This document shows positions 1-10,742 of a stretch of 64,000 nt of DNA, in pieces (position 1 is the first letter of the stretch; every line of letters starts with the position of its first letter). The stretch comes from Chondrus crispus (taxonomy: Eukaryota; Rhodophyta; Florideophyceae; Gigartinales; Gigartinaceae). The position numbers were made by a program, and so were the translations under genes. The notes under the pieces were generated by a model. The model searched no databases and was not told the origin of the DNA. It saw only the letters and a list, made by a program, of their open reading frames with translations. Location of the stretch: positions 32,733-96,732 of the forward strand of contig NW_005178979.1 in the NCBI RefSeq assembly GCF_000350225.1. The letters are read 5' to 3'.

Positions 1-3000
1 GCGTCTTCATTTATTGTCATGAGGGGAACCCAGGTCCAATCGCGCTCGTCTGGGAGGCCAAGCCATTGGACTCGTAAGTGGATCCCATCGCTATCCTCAC
101 CAATATCGACAACCCGTTCAATGAGTTCGTACACAGCTTCCGTCCTTTCGGCTAGTTCCATGAGTTCCGAAGATACTGGCTTGTTTTCGTCGTTAGGGCG
201 GTAGAGGCGTAATCTCGAGGCGTGCACTTGCTCAACAGAAGAACCGTCGAGCTTGGCCACTTTGTAGACTAGTTCGCTCACGGGTTCGAGAATTCGACGC
301 GGCCCCATCCAGCGGAAGTTCATCTTATGCCCTTTTTTCTGCCCTCGGCGTACTAAGACGAAATCACCCGGGGAAAAGTTTGGTTCAATGATGTTGGTGC
401 GCTTGTTGTGAAAGCGTAGCTGTCGAGCTCGGTTTTTTGACACAGCGTTGTTCACCACCTTGTGCATGGCGTGAAGGGTACATTGTAGCTTTGATATAGA
501 AGTCACTTGTTGGGCACGGATGCGGTCGACGGCGAGACGTTCGACCCTGCCATTTCGCAAATGGTTGCCGCGGAGTAGCTCACGGCGAGGGGGTATGCCG
601 GTCATGACTTCGAGCGGTGAGTAGGATACACCATCAGGTCGTTTACCGAGCCTAGTGGTTGGGGATTCATTGATGATGGACTCCAAAATAGGCACCAGTT
701 CGGGCCAGTCATGCGGGCCAAGCTTTAGTTCGGTAGTAAGAGAGCGACAAGCTGCCATGACGTTTCTATTGGCGGCTTCAACGGTTCCGTTTGACCACGG
801 GGAGTATGCCGTCGTAAAAGTTTGCGTAATGCGGTAGTCTTCCGCCAGTAGGGTCATGACTTCGTTCTTGAAATGGGTACCCCGGTCACTCACCCAAACG
901 ATCATGGCGGTGAATGTTCGGATCCACCGAGCCAATGATTTTGCTGCGAACTCTGCGTTGGCGTTTGTAGTTGGTAAGAGCCAGAGGTAGCTGCTGAGAT
1001 CGTCTTTGATAACCAGTATGTACTTTTCACCGGAAGAGCTCGGCCCCATGTACAAGTAGTCGAAATGCACGACTTCATTGGGTCTCGTTGCATGAAGTGT
1101 GGATGCGAAAGGACGAGGGATTCTGTCGCCGGTCTTAGCCATGACGCAATGGATACAGTCAGACACGAATGCACGAGAGTCACTTTCCATTGTAGACCAA
1201 TTGAATTCTTCGCGGAGGACGTCTGCAGTTGCTTCGGCACCGCGATGACCTGAGGTACCACAATGCGCGACGATAAGAAGTCGTAGCTGGAGCTCGTCAG
1301 CTTGATCGGGAATCCATTTTCTGCCCTTGATACAATAAACACCATGGGCGTCAATTTTTGCTTCCATCGGGCGCGTTGAAGAGTTTTCATCTTGGTACTT
1401 GCAGATCTGCTTCATGTTAGGCCAGTCGAAGTCGGGGTCGGCGGATGAGGGCACAACATCGTATTGCTGTAGGATGTGTGCAACGCGTTTGATCGCTTTG
1501 TTTGGGTTTCGATAGCCGCGGAGCCAGCGTGTCATGATGTCTGCCATTACGTTTGCCTCGCCATCGATATGTTCGATACGGTACATGAACTGTGACAAAA
1601 AAACGGCCCAGCGTAGGACTTTGAGTACTTTGTGTCTACCAAGGCTTGGTTCGAGAGTAGATGGAGCGAAGACGAACAGGAGATTACGGTGATCGGTAAA
1701 GACACGTGTGTCTGGTTCACACATAAGCATGTAGTCCAGACGGTGGAATGTTTCGGCGATAGCGAACCCTTCTTTTTCGTAAATAGTCCAGCCAATTTGC
1801 GGCCCCTTGAACTCACCGGAGAGAAATGCAAGTGGCGAGTGGGTTTGGTCCGACACTGGCTTCAGGAGTTCTGCTGGTTTGCATTGTGTTACGACAGCGG
1901 CCCAGTATGCTTCACTTGCGTCAGTATAGACACAGAGTTTCTTCGAAGGATCGCGATGCGACAATTCGACTTGTTCGCGGAGTTGGGCTTGTATGTCGCG
2001 GAACGCAGTTTCATGATCTTCCTGCCAGCCAATAGATTCTAGAGTGATCTTGGAAATCGACCTCTTTGTTCTCTTACCGCTCTTTTTGTATGCTGCTTCG
2101 AGCAGAGCACGGAGAGGTGAGACTCGTTTGGCAAAATCTGGAATGCCTTGTGACATCCATGCCGCGCAGTGTACATACTCACAAAGTTCTGCCGCGGTGA
2201 TAGGCGAACGGCAATTGCACAGTCCGTTAAACTTTCGAGGATCATACCGTGTACCGTCGCCCGTAATGATCCGCCCGCACCACTTGAGTTCTTTCGAGAA
2301 CAGGTGAGACTTAGTCATGGACACCTTCAAGTTACGCTTTCGGCATATATGGAAAAACTTGCGGACTACTTGTAGCAATCCTGATTCTGTTTCGTGGTGT
2401 AGGGCGAAGTCGTCGAGCCAAGCCTTGAGCGAAGTACGAAGTTCGCAGAATAAAGGTTCAACTTTGCCCTGAAAGTTAGCACCGCTATTACGGCCACCTT
2501 GTAATGTCCGGGTTGCTTGTACAACAGCATTGTTGGTCATGAACGCATGTAGAGGCTGCGATTCTTCGGCCATGGGCAGCTGCCAATAGCCGCTGACAAA
2601 ATCGATGGAAGCGAAGTACTTGCTGCCATGCATGTCGGATATCTCAGCGTCCAGGTTGGGCATCGGCCAGACCATGGGCTTTGTAGCGGCGTTGACCGGA
2701 CGTAGGTCCACGGTTAGGCGGAAGTTAGCCGGGGGTGCCTTAGGCACGATGAGTGGCGCAGCTATCCATTCAGCTTTGTTGGTGGTCTTGAGGAAACCGT
2801 ACTCGATAAGCTTGCCTGTGTACCTCTCGAGGAATTTGCGTTTGTCCGGAGGGTATCTGCGTGTTCGCGCTTGGACAGGTTTTGCATTATCGATGAGATC
2901 GATGGTCATAGGCTCGACATCCGCCGGGGGTCCCGGTCCAAGTATGATACGCAGGACGTCGTCAAACTCAGTTAGAATGTTGTGCAGCTCTGTCGCTCCT

Positions 3001-4631
3001 TCACCTGAGATCCCATTTGTGACAGCTTTGTTGAATAGGGCTTGTCGCGCAGATGCCCTTTCCTCCGGTTGGTCATCACCCATATCAAGCCATTCCTCGT
3101 CTTCGGCGAAGTCATCGACGCCCTTGTCACTGTGAAACACCGCTTCATGCGACAATCTAGAGACTTTTCCTTCGGTTGTATTGATAATGTCGGCATGCAA
3201 AGAGCTCAGGTCGGTTTCTCCATTAAGGCGATCGGCGGCACTTGCGAGGATATCGACACAGTTAAGTCCGAGAGCTTCCAGTGTAGGGCGGCCGAGGAGG
3301 GATTCACCAACATGTTGCTTCGTGACAACCCAGCGTAGGTTACGCAACACAAGTGTAGAGCCGTGCCGCACATGTAACTCAAGGGTGAGGACCGCAGTTC
3401 GGTCGCACTCAATTATAGCAGATTCACCAGATGCCGAAGTGCTTGCAGCCATATTGAGGCGAAGTGGGTGTGGGAGAGTGTTGATGTTGACGTCGCAACC
3501 AGCAGCTTCGATTTTGTGAAGTGTCTTGGCGTCCATTACGTTTACGTCGGCCCCAATATCGGCCATTACGATGTCCCGATGGCGGTCTCCGAAGGTAGCA
3601 CTAAAGACCACACTCCTTGGGCCTTCGCCAGGATTTGTCTCTACACGCCTGCCACTTCCGTCGTTCTTGCTGCTTTTCTTCGAGTTCTTATATTCTTCTC
3701 GAAGTTTCTTGCGTTTTTCTTCGGTACAGTCCGGGCAGTCCTTTAGCCAGTGTTTAATTCCCTTGGCCTTGTGCGCCGGTAAAAGGCAGACTGGCGGATC
3801 CTTCTCTTTTTTCTTCAAGATAGTGTGGTCGCCTTTAGTGCTATTAGCGCTTGACTTCGAATCATTTGTGCGCCCACGGTCGCGATGATGTTTGTTCTGA
3901 ACAAAGTAGGTTTGGCATGATGCTGCTTCAACCACCAGGGCCTTAACAAATCCCTTCACATCCTCTCTGAGCGATTTATCGAACTCAAGTTTGCGGGACA
4001 ATTCTTCACGAAGCCGGTAAGGCGTCACGTGGTCGCACATGAGTTCAACAGTCTTCTCTTTGTTTGTGGCCTTAAACGAGCCATACCCAATGGCCTCCAG
4101 CCGCTCAAAGAAGTCGTTGGCAAAGTGCAGGACCCGCGCTTGTGCGTCAGATATGCTATTTGGCATTGATAGGCCCTTCAGGGCGTCGTCGATTGCCCTG
4201 GGATCGTAACCAGTCAATGGCTTCTTGACAAGACCGTGGATGAACGCCTTAATTTGTTCGGAAGTCAAGTTCTCTGCCGAGACATCCGGGGCAATAATAT
4301 CGAACTCTCCGAGGAAGTGCATGTTGCGTAACAGGGCTCGGTCGATGCATGCTGTATAGGGGGCGGCTGTAAGGGTCGGCAGTTCGGTTTTCCTCTCGAC
4401 AACAGTCAAGTCGTAGCGCTCGCGCTCCTTGATAAAAACGCTCACCTTCACTGGGTCGAGGCTACGCAGGACAGGATGCGAGATTGGTTGGAACACGGTC
4501 ACAGCACCGCTTGTGCCATCAGCGGGTTCATTGACCATCGTACACGGCAGCGAACTTTCAGGCGAACGCGATTGCGCATGAAAGCGTTGCGGGGAGGTTC
4601 GGTAGTGCTTATCGCGTGTTTCCAGCCCCAT
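1..4631 (-). CDS. Ty3/gypsy gag-pol polyprotein, 3' end beyond the window
   Basis: One frame stays open for at least 1,543 codons on the minus strand, from the first ATG at 4631 (upstream in-frame TAA at 4773-4775) to the left edge. Domains in order: a gag-like N-terminus; a weak Cys/His knuckle-like stretch near residues 280-300; an aspartic protease with DIGAD (D358); reverse transcriptase with WLDD at 738-741 in place of YxDD; RNase H starting near VYTDAS (about 904); integrase with an HHCC finger and D1191, D1249, E1285, leaving exactly 35 residues between the second D and E; and a chromodomain-like tail from about residue 1498 (RVQWLG, WTWVPL). I translated the whole stretch and saw no stop. 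The element would make its own particle protein, protease, RT and integrase for copy-and-paste insertion; the tail suggests chromatin-guided integration, as in chromoviruses. No flanking LTR was identified. Confidence 0.92.
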   Translation of the reverse strand, partial: MGLETRDKHYRTSPQRFHAQSRSPESSLPCTMVNEPADGTSGAVTVFQPISHPVLRSLDPVKVSVFIKERERYDLTVVERKTELPTLTAAPYTACIDRALLRNMHFLGEFDIIAPDVSAENLTSEQIKAFIHGLVKKPLTGYDPRAIDDALKGLSMPNSISDAQARVLHFANDFFERLEAIGYGSFKATNKEKTVELMCDHVTPYRLREELSRKLEFDKSLREDVKGFVKALVVEAASCQTYFVQNKHHRDRGRTNDSKSSANSTKGDHTILKKKEKDPPVCLLPAHKAKGIKHWLKDCPDCTEEKRKKLREEYKNSKKSSKNDGSGRRVETNPGEGPRSVVFSATFGDRHRDIVMADIGADVNVMDAKTLHKIEAAGCDVNINTLPHPLRLNMAASTSASGESAIIECDRTAVLTLELHVRHGSTLVLRNLRWVVTKQHVGESLLGRPTLEALGLNCVDILASAADRLNGETDLSSLHADIINTTEGKVSRLSHEAVFHSDKGVDDFAEDEEWLDMGDDQPEERASARQALFNKAVTNGISGEGATELHNILTEFDDVLRIILGPGPPADVEPMTIDLIDNAKPVQARTRRYPPDKRKFLERYTGKLIEYGFLKTTNKAEWIAAPLIVPKAPPANFRLTVDLRPVNAATKPMVWPMPNLDAEISDMHGSKYFASIDFVSGYWQLPMAEESQPLHAFMTNNAVVQATRTLQGGRNSGANFQGKVEPLFCELRTSLKAWLDDFALHHETESGLLQVVRKFFHICRKRNLKVSMTKSHLFSKELKWCGRIITGDGTRYDPRKFNGLCNCRSPITAAELCEYVHCAAWMSQGIPDFAKRVSPLRALLEAAYKKSGKRTKRSISKITLESIGWQEDHETAFRDIQAQLREQVELSHRDPSKKLCVYTDASEAYWAAVVTQCKPAELLKPVSDQTHSPLAFLSGEFKGPQIGWTIYEKEGFAIAETFHRLDYMLMCEPDTRVFTDHRNLLFVFAPSTLEPSLGRHKVLKVLRWAVFLSQFMYRIEHIDGEANVMADIMTRWLRGYRNPNKAIKRVAHILQQYDVVPSSADPDFDWPNMKQICKYQDENSSTRPMEAKIDAHGVYCIKGRKWIPDQADELQLRLLIVAHCGTSGHRGAEATADVLREEFNWSTMESDSRAFVSDCIHCVMAKTGDRIPRPFASTLHATRPNEVVHFDYLYMGPSSSGEKYILVIKDDLSSYLWLLPTTNANAEFAAKSLARWIRTFTAMIVWVSDRGTHFKNEVMTLLAEDYRITQTFTTAYSPWSNGTVEAANRNVMAACRSLTTELKLGPHDWPELVPILESIINESPTTRLGKRPDGVSYSPLEVMTGIPPRRELLRGNHLRNGRVERLAVDRIRAQQVTSISKLQCTLHAMHKVVNNAVSKNRARQLRFHNKRTNIIEPNFSPGDFVLVRRGQKKGHKMNFRWMGPRRILEPVSELVYKVAKLDGSSVEQVHASRLRLYRPNDENKPVSSELMELAERTEAVYELIERVVDIGEDSDGIHLRVQWLGLPDERDWTWVPLMTINED

Positions 4632-5001
4632 AGACAGAGTACAAAACGTCTTTCGGCCGGCCACAAATTTCTGGAGACAACTGTACCCTGAAAGGTAGGG
4701 GTGCGGAGGTACGGACAGCGTCCGGGTAGTGGTCGAACTCTGGTGGTCGGCCACTGGTGTTGAGAGGAGAGTTTACTTCTGAGTTCGGCCCTATATCTCG
4801 TTCTACTCCTGCAAGCTAGCTACTTATAGTCTGAAGGCTTTGGTTGCTCGAAGCTGATTTCGCTGCTGCCAGTGTTTCGCTTCGTTTCCTGCCGGTTTGT
4901 GTCTCGGCTTGTGTCGGTGAATTTATCTTTTTCTCCTGTCAGTGACTTGCGTTTCGCCTTCTGTCGTGCGCAAGTCACTGGTGTCGATTTGTGGCAGTGT
5001 A
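4632..5001. other. No gene seen: leader between Ty3 and copia elements
   Basis: This stretch lies upstream of the minus-strand Ty3 ORF and just before the truncated plus-strand copia frame. It should hold the leader and perhaps part of the 5' LTR of the Ty3 element, but I could not define LTR ends or a primer binding site. Confidence 0.4.
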
Positions 5002-7024
5002 ACTGTCTACAGAACGCGACGAATGGATAAGAGCCAAGGTCGTAAAAGCACATGCCCACTACCTTGAAGTCCGACGGTACAAAAATGGCACAGTATGTGG
5101 CGGACCTACGATGAAGCCCGCATACGAGGATGTCCGCGTAGCCCCACATGGAGAGCTGACAAGAGAGTTACTGGCCTGCACGCTGGAGGAGGAGCTCGGA
5201 TACGCTTCTCCGGATGGGGGGGTGACAGTTACACCCAGAGCAGAACTAGCACATCCCGAAAAGCTCACAAACATGATGACCAAGACCGAGCCACGCGGGC
5301 CCAAAGATGACATGGGGGAATACGCCAAACGACTAAACAATCCACAGCCAACGATAAACCTGTCAGACCTGCGATCGGACAAGGGAAGGATCCTCAATGA
5401 AATGCACGACGAGATAGGCTCACGCCAGGTGGCCAGGAATAAACTTGAATTCGCCCCTCCTTGGATATTGGAGCAAGCGTTCAAGCAAGAATACCAGTCC
5501 AACTGGGACGACGCTTTCGAGACCACGCACGAGAAAGAAGTACCAAGAGACTCGAACATCATTACATCGCACGTCGTGTATAAAGTCAAAACTTTGGAAG
5601 ATGGCACACGAAAACTCAAGGCCCGGATTGTTCCACACGGAAACAAGGATGACGAAAAAGACTCCATCAGGTAGGACTCAGCAACAGCACAGCTCGGAAT
5701 AATTCGGCTTCTGCTATCAATCGTGACATGCCTCGGTATGAGACTAGCAACCGTTGACATTAAGGGAGCTTATTTACAAAGCGGTCCCATCCAGAGAAAC
5801 ATATACGTCCGGCCCCCACTCGAATGGCACAACCTCTTCGGTTACGTTCGCGGCATACTATGGCGACTGACAAAACTTCCTTACGGAATCGTAGAAGCGG
5901 GACGCCAGTGGCAGAAAACCGTGGAAAGATGGATGTTAATTGACGGCGGTCTGCAAAGAGTAACCGGCCTAAGCCAGCTGTTCATTCGGAGGGATCGACA
6001 CGGGAAGATAGTGCTAATCATAGCCAAAGTGACAGACGATTTTCTCATTGGCGGGTATCCGAAATTCATACGCGAATTCGTCAACCGACTGCAAAAACGT
6101 TTTGAAGTTGGTAAAGTTGTGATCGATGACAAGTTCCATTTTAATGGATGCGAGATCGAGCAAGATTTGATAGGAAATGTCCGCATGTCCATGATGCGAT
6201 ACATTGAACGTCTGAAACCTATCACCCTCTCAAGAGAAAGAAGCAAACAACGAGATGAGCTGATATCCGATGCGGAGAAGAAACAATACCGCAGTCTCGC
6301 TGGAACGCTTCTCTATCTCGGCAACGGAGTTCTGCCGCAGGCACTACTGGTAACATCAATCATGCAACAAAAGTTGCCGCGCCTAACAGTGCAGGGCCTT
6401 ACCATCGCCAATGAAATGCTTCGAGAACTACTGCCCTTGAAACCGTGGTTGACTTTTCGCAAACCTGCACACACCAAAGCGGTGATTCTTAGCACATTCT
6501 CCGACGCAGCTCATCCTCCAGACCGTGACTACGGCCAAACAGGGCTCATGACTGGGCTCAGGATCATACCCCAAGACGGATTACAAGAATTCTTTCACCC
6601 CGTAGATTGGACAAGCCACAAACAGAAACGGGTTAGTTACTCGTCTTACGGCGCCGACATACTTGCTGCTGCACATGGTGATGATCGAGGCTTCTACTAC
6701 AAAAGGGCGTTGAACTCACTTTTTCCAAACCGGTACACGAAGCAAGAGCTGAACGTTGACAGCAGAGCGCTTTATGACACAATAACAACGCTACACGAAA
6801 GCACTGAGTACTGGCTTCGTCAAACTGTTCAACGCATGAGGAACAGCTTTGAGTCACGCGACCTCGATGTAATGCGTTGGATCTCCGGGAAAGACAACAT
6901 TGCGGATGCACTAACCAAGCGTAATCTTGGCCTGTACAAGAAACTAAATGATATGTGCGCAGACGGCGCTATGACTGTGGATCTAGATCGCGGATACGCT
7001 GTGGATAGCGAAACTTGGAGCTAA
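5002..7024 (+). pseudogene. Ty1/copia pol fragment (RT and RNase H), 5' truncated, one stop
   Basis: One frame runs from just after a TAA near 5000 to a stop at 7022-7024 and is broken only by a TAG at 5672-5674. It carries the RVT_2-type reverse transcriptase (VYKVKTLEDGTRKLKARIV, then ATVDIKGAYLQ with the first catalytic Asp, and VTDDFLIGG as the DD box) followed by RNase H, ending with the copia-type WISGKDNIADALTK. Gag, protease and integrase are missing upstream, where the neighbouring Ty3 element begins. The stop falls in the conserved stretch between the KARIV and DIKGAYL motifs, so a full RT cannot be made without readthrough. Family assignment is firm. The GalEa-like lineage seen elsewhere in red algae is a guess. 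Confidence 0.85.
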
Positions 7025-8032
7025 ATTTCATTTATTCTTTTTCCGAATTCCAGTTCTGGCAATTCAATGATCTCAAAGCGCTTCGAGTTCATGTGAATAC
7101 GATTGCTATCAACTATTGCTCATGTTGAGAACACCAGCAAGGGGAAAAGCCCAACTACCCTCATGCACGCTGCGCGAAGTCCACTCCGATATCGATCAAG
7201 CTATCGAATCTCTGAGGACTGGGGGGTGTGTGATATGCTAATTCGAAGGACTGTAATTCTATTGGCAAGCTGCACTATCACGCCTCAGTTGGCTGGCATT
7301 TCCTAACTGAACGTCAGTGATAATCGCAGAGGGATCAATGACCCACGACCGATTGCAGCATACCCAAACGCTCTGAAAGTCCAAGCTAGAATTAATTGCA
7401 AACCTCCGCTTGAGCTGCACGACCGATTGCAGCATACCCAAACGCTCTGAAAGTCCAAGCTAGAATTAATTGCAAACCTCCTCTTGAGGTGTATATATAA
7501 ATATATATATGTATAGTTGAACCGCATACCGGCAGAAGATAAAAGGAGGCGGGCAGACGAGAGCAAAGAAACAAAGCAACAACGCCCAGCTTATCGGTGC
7601 TTCCCAACGTCTTCCTGTTGATAGTTAACCTTCGCCACTGCAACCTTGCTTACAGCCCAGAATGCAACATCCCATAACAGTACCCCAAATCTCCCCCACA
7701 CGACCACCTCCCTAGCCCCATGCCCGGGCAGGGGCAACATATATACCCGTACATGCCCCCCTTTCTTGAACAGAGCACCCATCACTGGAACAAAAACTTT
7801 ATTGCAAATTTTATTGGGATTTAGCTCCTACCGGTAAATGACTCAACTTTTGAGTGAAAAACGTTCAGTGACAATGACGTAAATCGTTCAAAAATGCAAA
7901 TGGCGCAATTTGACATGCAGAATCCGACTTGGCGCCCTTTTTGCCATCGGAAAGCAAACTTTGGTGAAACCTCGGTGCAAATTGGGGCACTAGAGCTCAT
8001 TCCGCTTCTCCTCACACCACGGCCACCACACC
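7025..8032. other. No gene seen between copia fragment and pogo-like gene
   Basis: Besides the tandem repeat at 7344-7487 and a TATATA-rich run at 7491-7515, I see no convincing coding sequence. The first part may be the 3' end or LTR of the copia fragment; the last part may hold the left end of the pogo-like element. I could not define terminal repeats. Confidence 0.4.
7344..7487 (+). repeat. Two-copy tandem repeat, 74-bp unit
   Basis: Units 7344-7417 and 7418-7487 both begin CACGACCGATTGCAGCATAC and share the following 60 or so bases almost exactly, with CCGCTTGAG against CCTCTTGAG at the end. A simple recent tandem duplication. Confidence 0.9.
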
Positions 8033-9727
8033 ATGACCAAGAAGACCAGTCGCGAGAGGAAGGAAGAGCACTACTTCAACCGAGCCGTCATTGCTATCGA
8101 TAATGGCGCAACTAGGCGCGAGGCTGCCCGACTTGCCCGGCTCCCTTTGGCGACTTTTCAGTACAGATTCGCACACAGAGGTGAATCAAAAAAAAGCACG
8201 CACCTACCTATCTCCCGATGAGGAGCAAGTCATTGTTGACCTTGTTCTTTCGTACTCCCGCCGCGGCTTCCTCCTCAAACGGACAGACGTCGCAGAAACA
8301 GTCCAATTGATGGTGACTTCGTTTTCAGCCGAACGCCAGAATACAATACCTTTTATTGAGGGGCGCCCTGGACGAAAGTTTCTATCACTCTTTTCTAAGC
8401 GCCACCAATAAAAGATCAAATTTGGAAGGGCCTCTACAGAAGAAGAAGCTCGCTGGAAGGCAACCAATGCCGAAAATCTGACAACCCATTTTGCGGAATT
8501 GGAACGGCTTATTCGTGTGTACAACTTGGACTCTTCGCGCATTGCCAACCTAGACGAAAGTGGTATGACACCGAGCAAAGATTGCGCACCGTCGAATAGA
8601 AGGAAGTCCTACAGTGCTGGAGGACAGAAGTCTCTTCAGAGATCACCAGAGTTTAGTAATGTTAAACGCATAACAGTCATGCCCGTGATATTTGCCAATG
8701 GGGATGTTGGTCGCCCTATATTTGTTGTCGAGGGTAAATTTCTAAAGTATCGCACTGTTGAGCTCAATGGGGCACCTGTCATGGAGACGGTTGCGGATTG
8801 TCTTCCTCGAGAGAGTGTCATAACCACACGAGAGGAAGTGGCTGGGGTGGACAGCAAAAACTTCCTGCGCTGGGCAAAATATTTTGCGGATGATGTCAAG
8901 GACCTCACAGTAAATGGCAGGAAGGTTCTTTTAATTTTGGATGGCTATCGAAGCCATATGGGGTACCGGGTTCTACATACTCTGAAGCAAGCTGGGATTG
9001 TGGTATACGCATTGCCTGCGCATACAAGCGGCACAACCCAACCTCTGGATGTTGGGGTTTTCGGTCCATTTAAAGAACACATTCGCAGCTGTGTCGAACA
9101 GCTTTCGTCCACTACAGAATGGAAGAGCTACGACGTGTTTGACTATCTTAGGATATGCGAGAGGCATATGGCAAGGCGTTCACGCGAGCACATGTGACTT
9201 CTGCTTTTAGGAAATCTGGTATATGGCCACTCAATTCTGGTGCCCTCATCGACGTGCCCCGTCCGCAGTGTTCTATCAATAACACATCTTTGGCGACAGT
9301 CTCGGAAATGAAGGAAATGCTAGAAAAGAAACGCTTGGTGTACAAGGATAGTTTAGGCGTACAACCGCGCGTGCTACAATGCGGTTATATTGACACATCG
9401 GCTGGGTTGACCCTAACAACGGATGTCGCGATGGAGTTGGCAAGGTGTAAGGACGCTATGGGAAGAGCTAGGCGGGCAGTAAGGCAGGAGAAGGAGGCCG
9501 ATGCAGCGCAACGTGCAGCTGAGGCTGTGGAGCGGACTAGAGCACAGCGCTTAACGCTACAGGAGAAAGCGCTTGCTTTCCGTGTGCACCATTATAAGGA
9601 TGCGAGCATTTATCCAAGGGCTCTGTTGGTACGTCGCCAGATTGCGAAGAAGAGAACTTCCGCTCGGCGTGCCGCAATCTTCAATAAGACAGCACAGGTG
9701 GTTGCAGCGTCCCGGAATAGCAATTAG
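8033..9727 (+). pseudogene. Pogo-like DDE_1 transposase, broken
   Basis: A transposase readable in pieces. Residues from ATG 8033 form a helix-turn-helix of the pipsqueak/CENP-B sort (NGATRREAARLARLPLATFQ). The frame then shifts at an A-run near 8185, meets a TAA at 8409-8411, and continues through the DDE_1 core: LDESG (first Asp), LILDGYRSHM (second Asp) and TTQPLDVGVFGPFK (third Asp). Near 9155 the frame shifts again into a basic, helical C-terminus (AFRKSGIWPLNSGAL onward) ending at 9727. Two frameshifts and one stop make it inactive, but all three catalytic Asp codons survive. Related decayed copies lie at 28481-30828 and 33958-35597. The enzyme would cut and paste a TIR element; I did not find the TIRs. 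Confidence 0.87.
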
Positions 9728-10113
9728 AATTAAAAATTGCAATGTTGAAATGCATCAGCCAGTGAAATGTCCGTGCAAATAATGGGTGCTTTTTCTGTGG
9801 TTGCAACCTCTCCGATACCCGGACCGAAAGACGCCGTTCATGCCGATGTATGAGCCTTTTGGCTCCTGTGATCAGAAAAGCAGGTACGTGGAGACTGTCA
9901 GTTTTCCAAACAGTCAAAAAAATTTCTCCGATGCCGCTTGCTTCTTGTTTTTACATTTATTTTTCTAATCATGTTCAACTTAGGGGGTACCCCACTAGTA
10001 CTGACCGATGGCCGGTCCTTTGCCCCTGGTGCTCGGCTTGAGTCAAGAAATCGGGACTCGACCATGACGATCCAACTGACACAATTTAGTTGTAGCATCA
10101 GCGCGGATCACAA
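9728..10113. other. No gene seen
   Basis: Sequence between the pogo-like gene and the LTR-like repeat. It may contain the 3' end of the pogo-like element. No ORF or repeat that I can support. Confidence 0.4.
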
Positions 10114-10742
10114 TTAGATTTAGAATTAGATCGCGCGCACGCACACACGTGTACTGTCAGGACTGTCAGGACGCCCGCACACACGTGTATCATCGGCGCG
10201 CGCGCGCACACGTGTATTGACAGCGCTACAGTAGCTGAGTACGGTAGCTCACCACTGTAACGCGCTACAGTGCAGTACGGACTGTACTGTAGCCCTGTAT
10301 GATAGACGCGATAGACGCGTAACTGTATATTAAACCACGGGAACCGACGGCGGGGAGGGAAGGCAAGCATCGGCTGGGCCAGACCCTCACCGTCGGCTAA
10401 CCCGGAACGCTTACTCTAACTCGGGGACGCTCTCTCTGTTCGCGTTTTAGAGTAGAAGGACACGGGTAGCGAACGCGTACGTGCGCGTGCGAGCTAGGAT
10501 CCGCCTCCGCCCGTCGGTACTGGAACGTCACCCAGTACCGCGCCGGGGCGTCGAGGCGTCGATCCGCTCTACTGCATACACTAACGCGTTCGCGACCCGA
10601 CCCGCTCTACCACCGCTACCGGCCCGTGTCCTTCCTCACGCGTTGCTTACTGGTCCTTTCTGTTCTTCTCGCATTCTACAGGGTCTCTTACGCGGACTGA
10701 GCATACACCCCTGTCGTTGGGGTGTTTATGCTACATTAGTGT
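10114..10742 (+). repeat. GC-rich LTR-like repeat, copy 1
   Basis: First of four copies of the same structure. It starts TTAGATTTAGAATTAGAT, has a cluster of CACACGTGT motifs, then a TATA-like GTATATTAAA near 10326, a block CCGCCTCCGCCCGTCGGTAC followed by an inverted GTACTGG/CCAGTAC pair, and ends in a hairpin with ACACCCC and GGGGTGT arms before TTTATGCTAC. In copy 2 the same structure is followed by a primer-binding-like site and gag, which is why I call it an LTR. No target-site duplication is visible at these borders, so one side may be truncated. Confidence 0.75.

Noticed and set aside
902-1390. 162-codon minus-strand ORF
   Set aside because: It overlaps the Ty3 integrase in another frame. 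The true frame carries the DD35E and HHCC motifs; this one has none.
2605-3135. 176-codon plus-strand ORF
   Set aside because: Antisense to the Ty3 reverse transcriptase; low-complexity Ser-rich translation typical of a shadow.
7344-7487. CRISPR-like array
   Set aside because: Two adjacent 74-bp units without spacers are a tandem duplication; nothing else in the window resembles an array.
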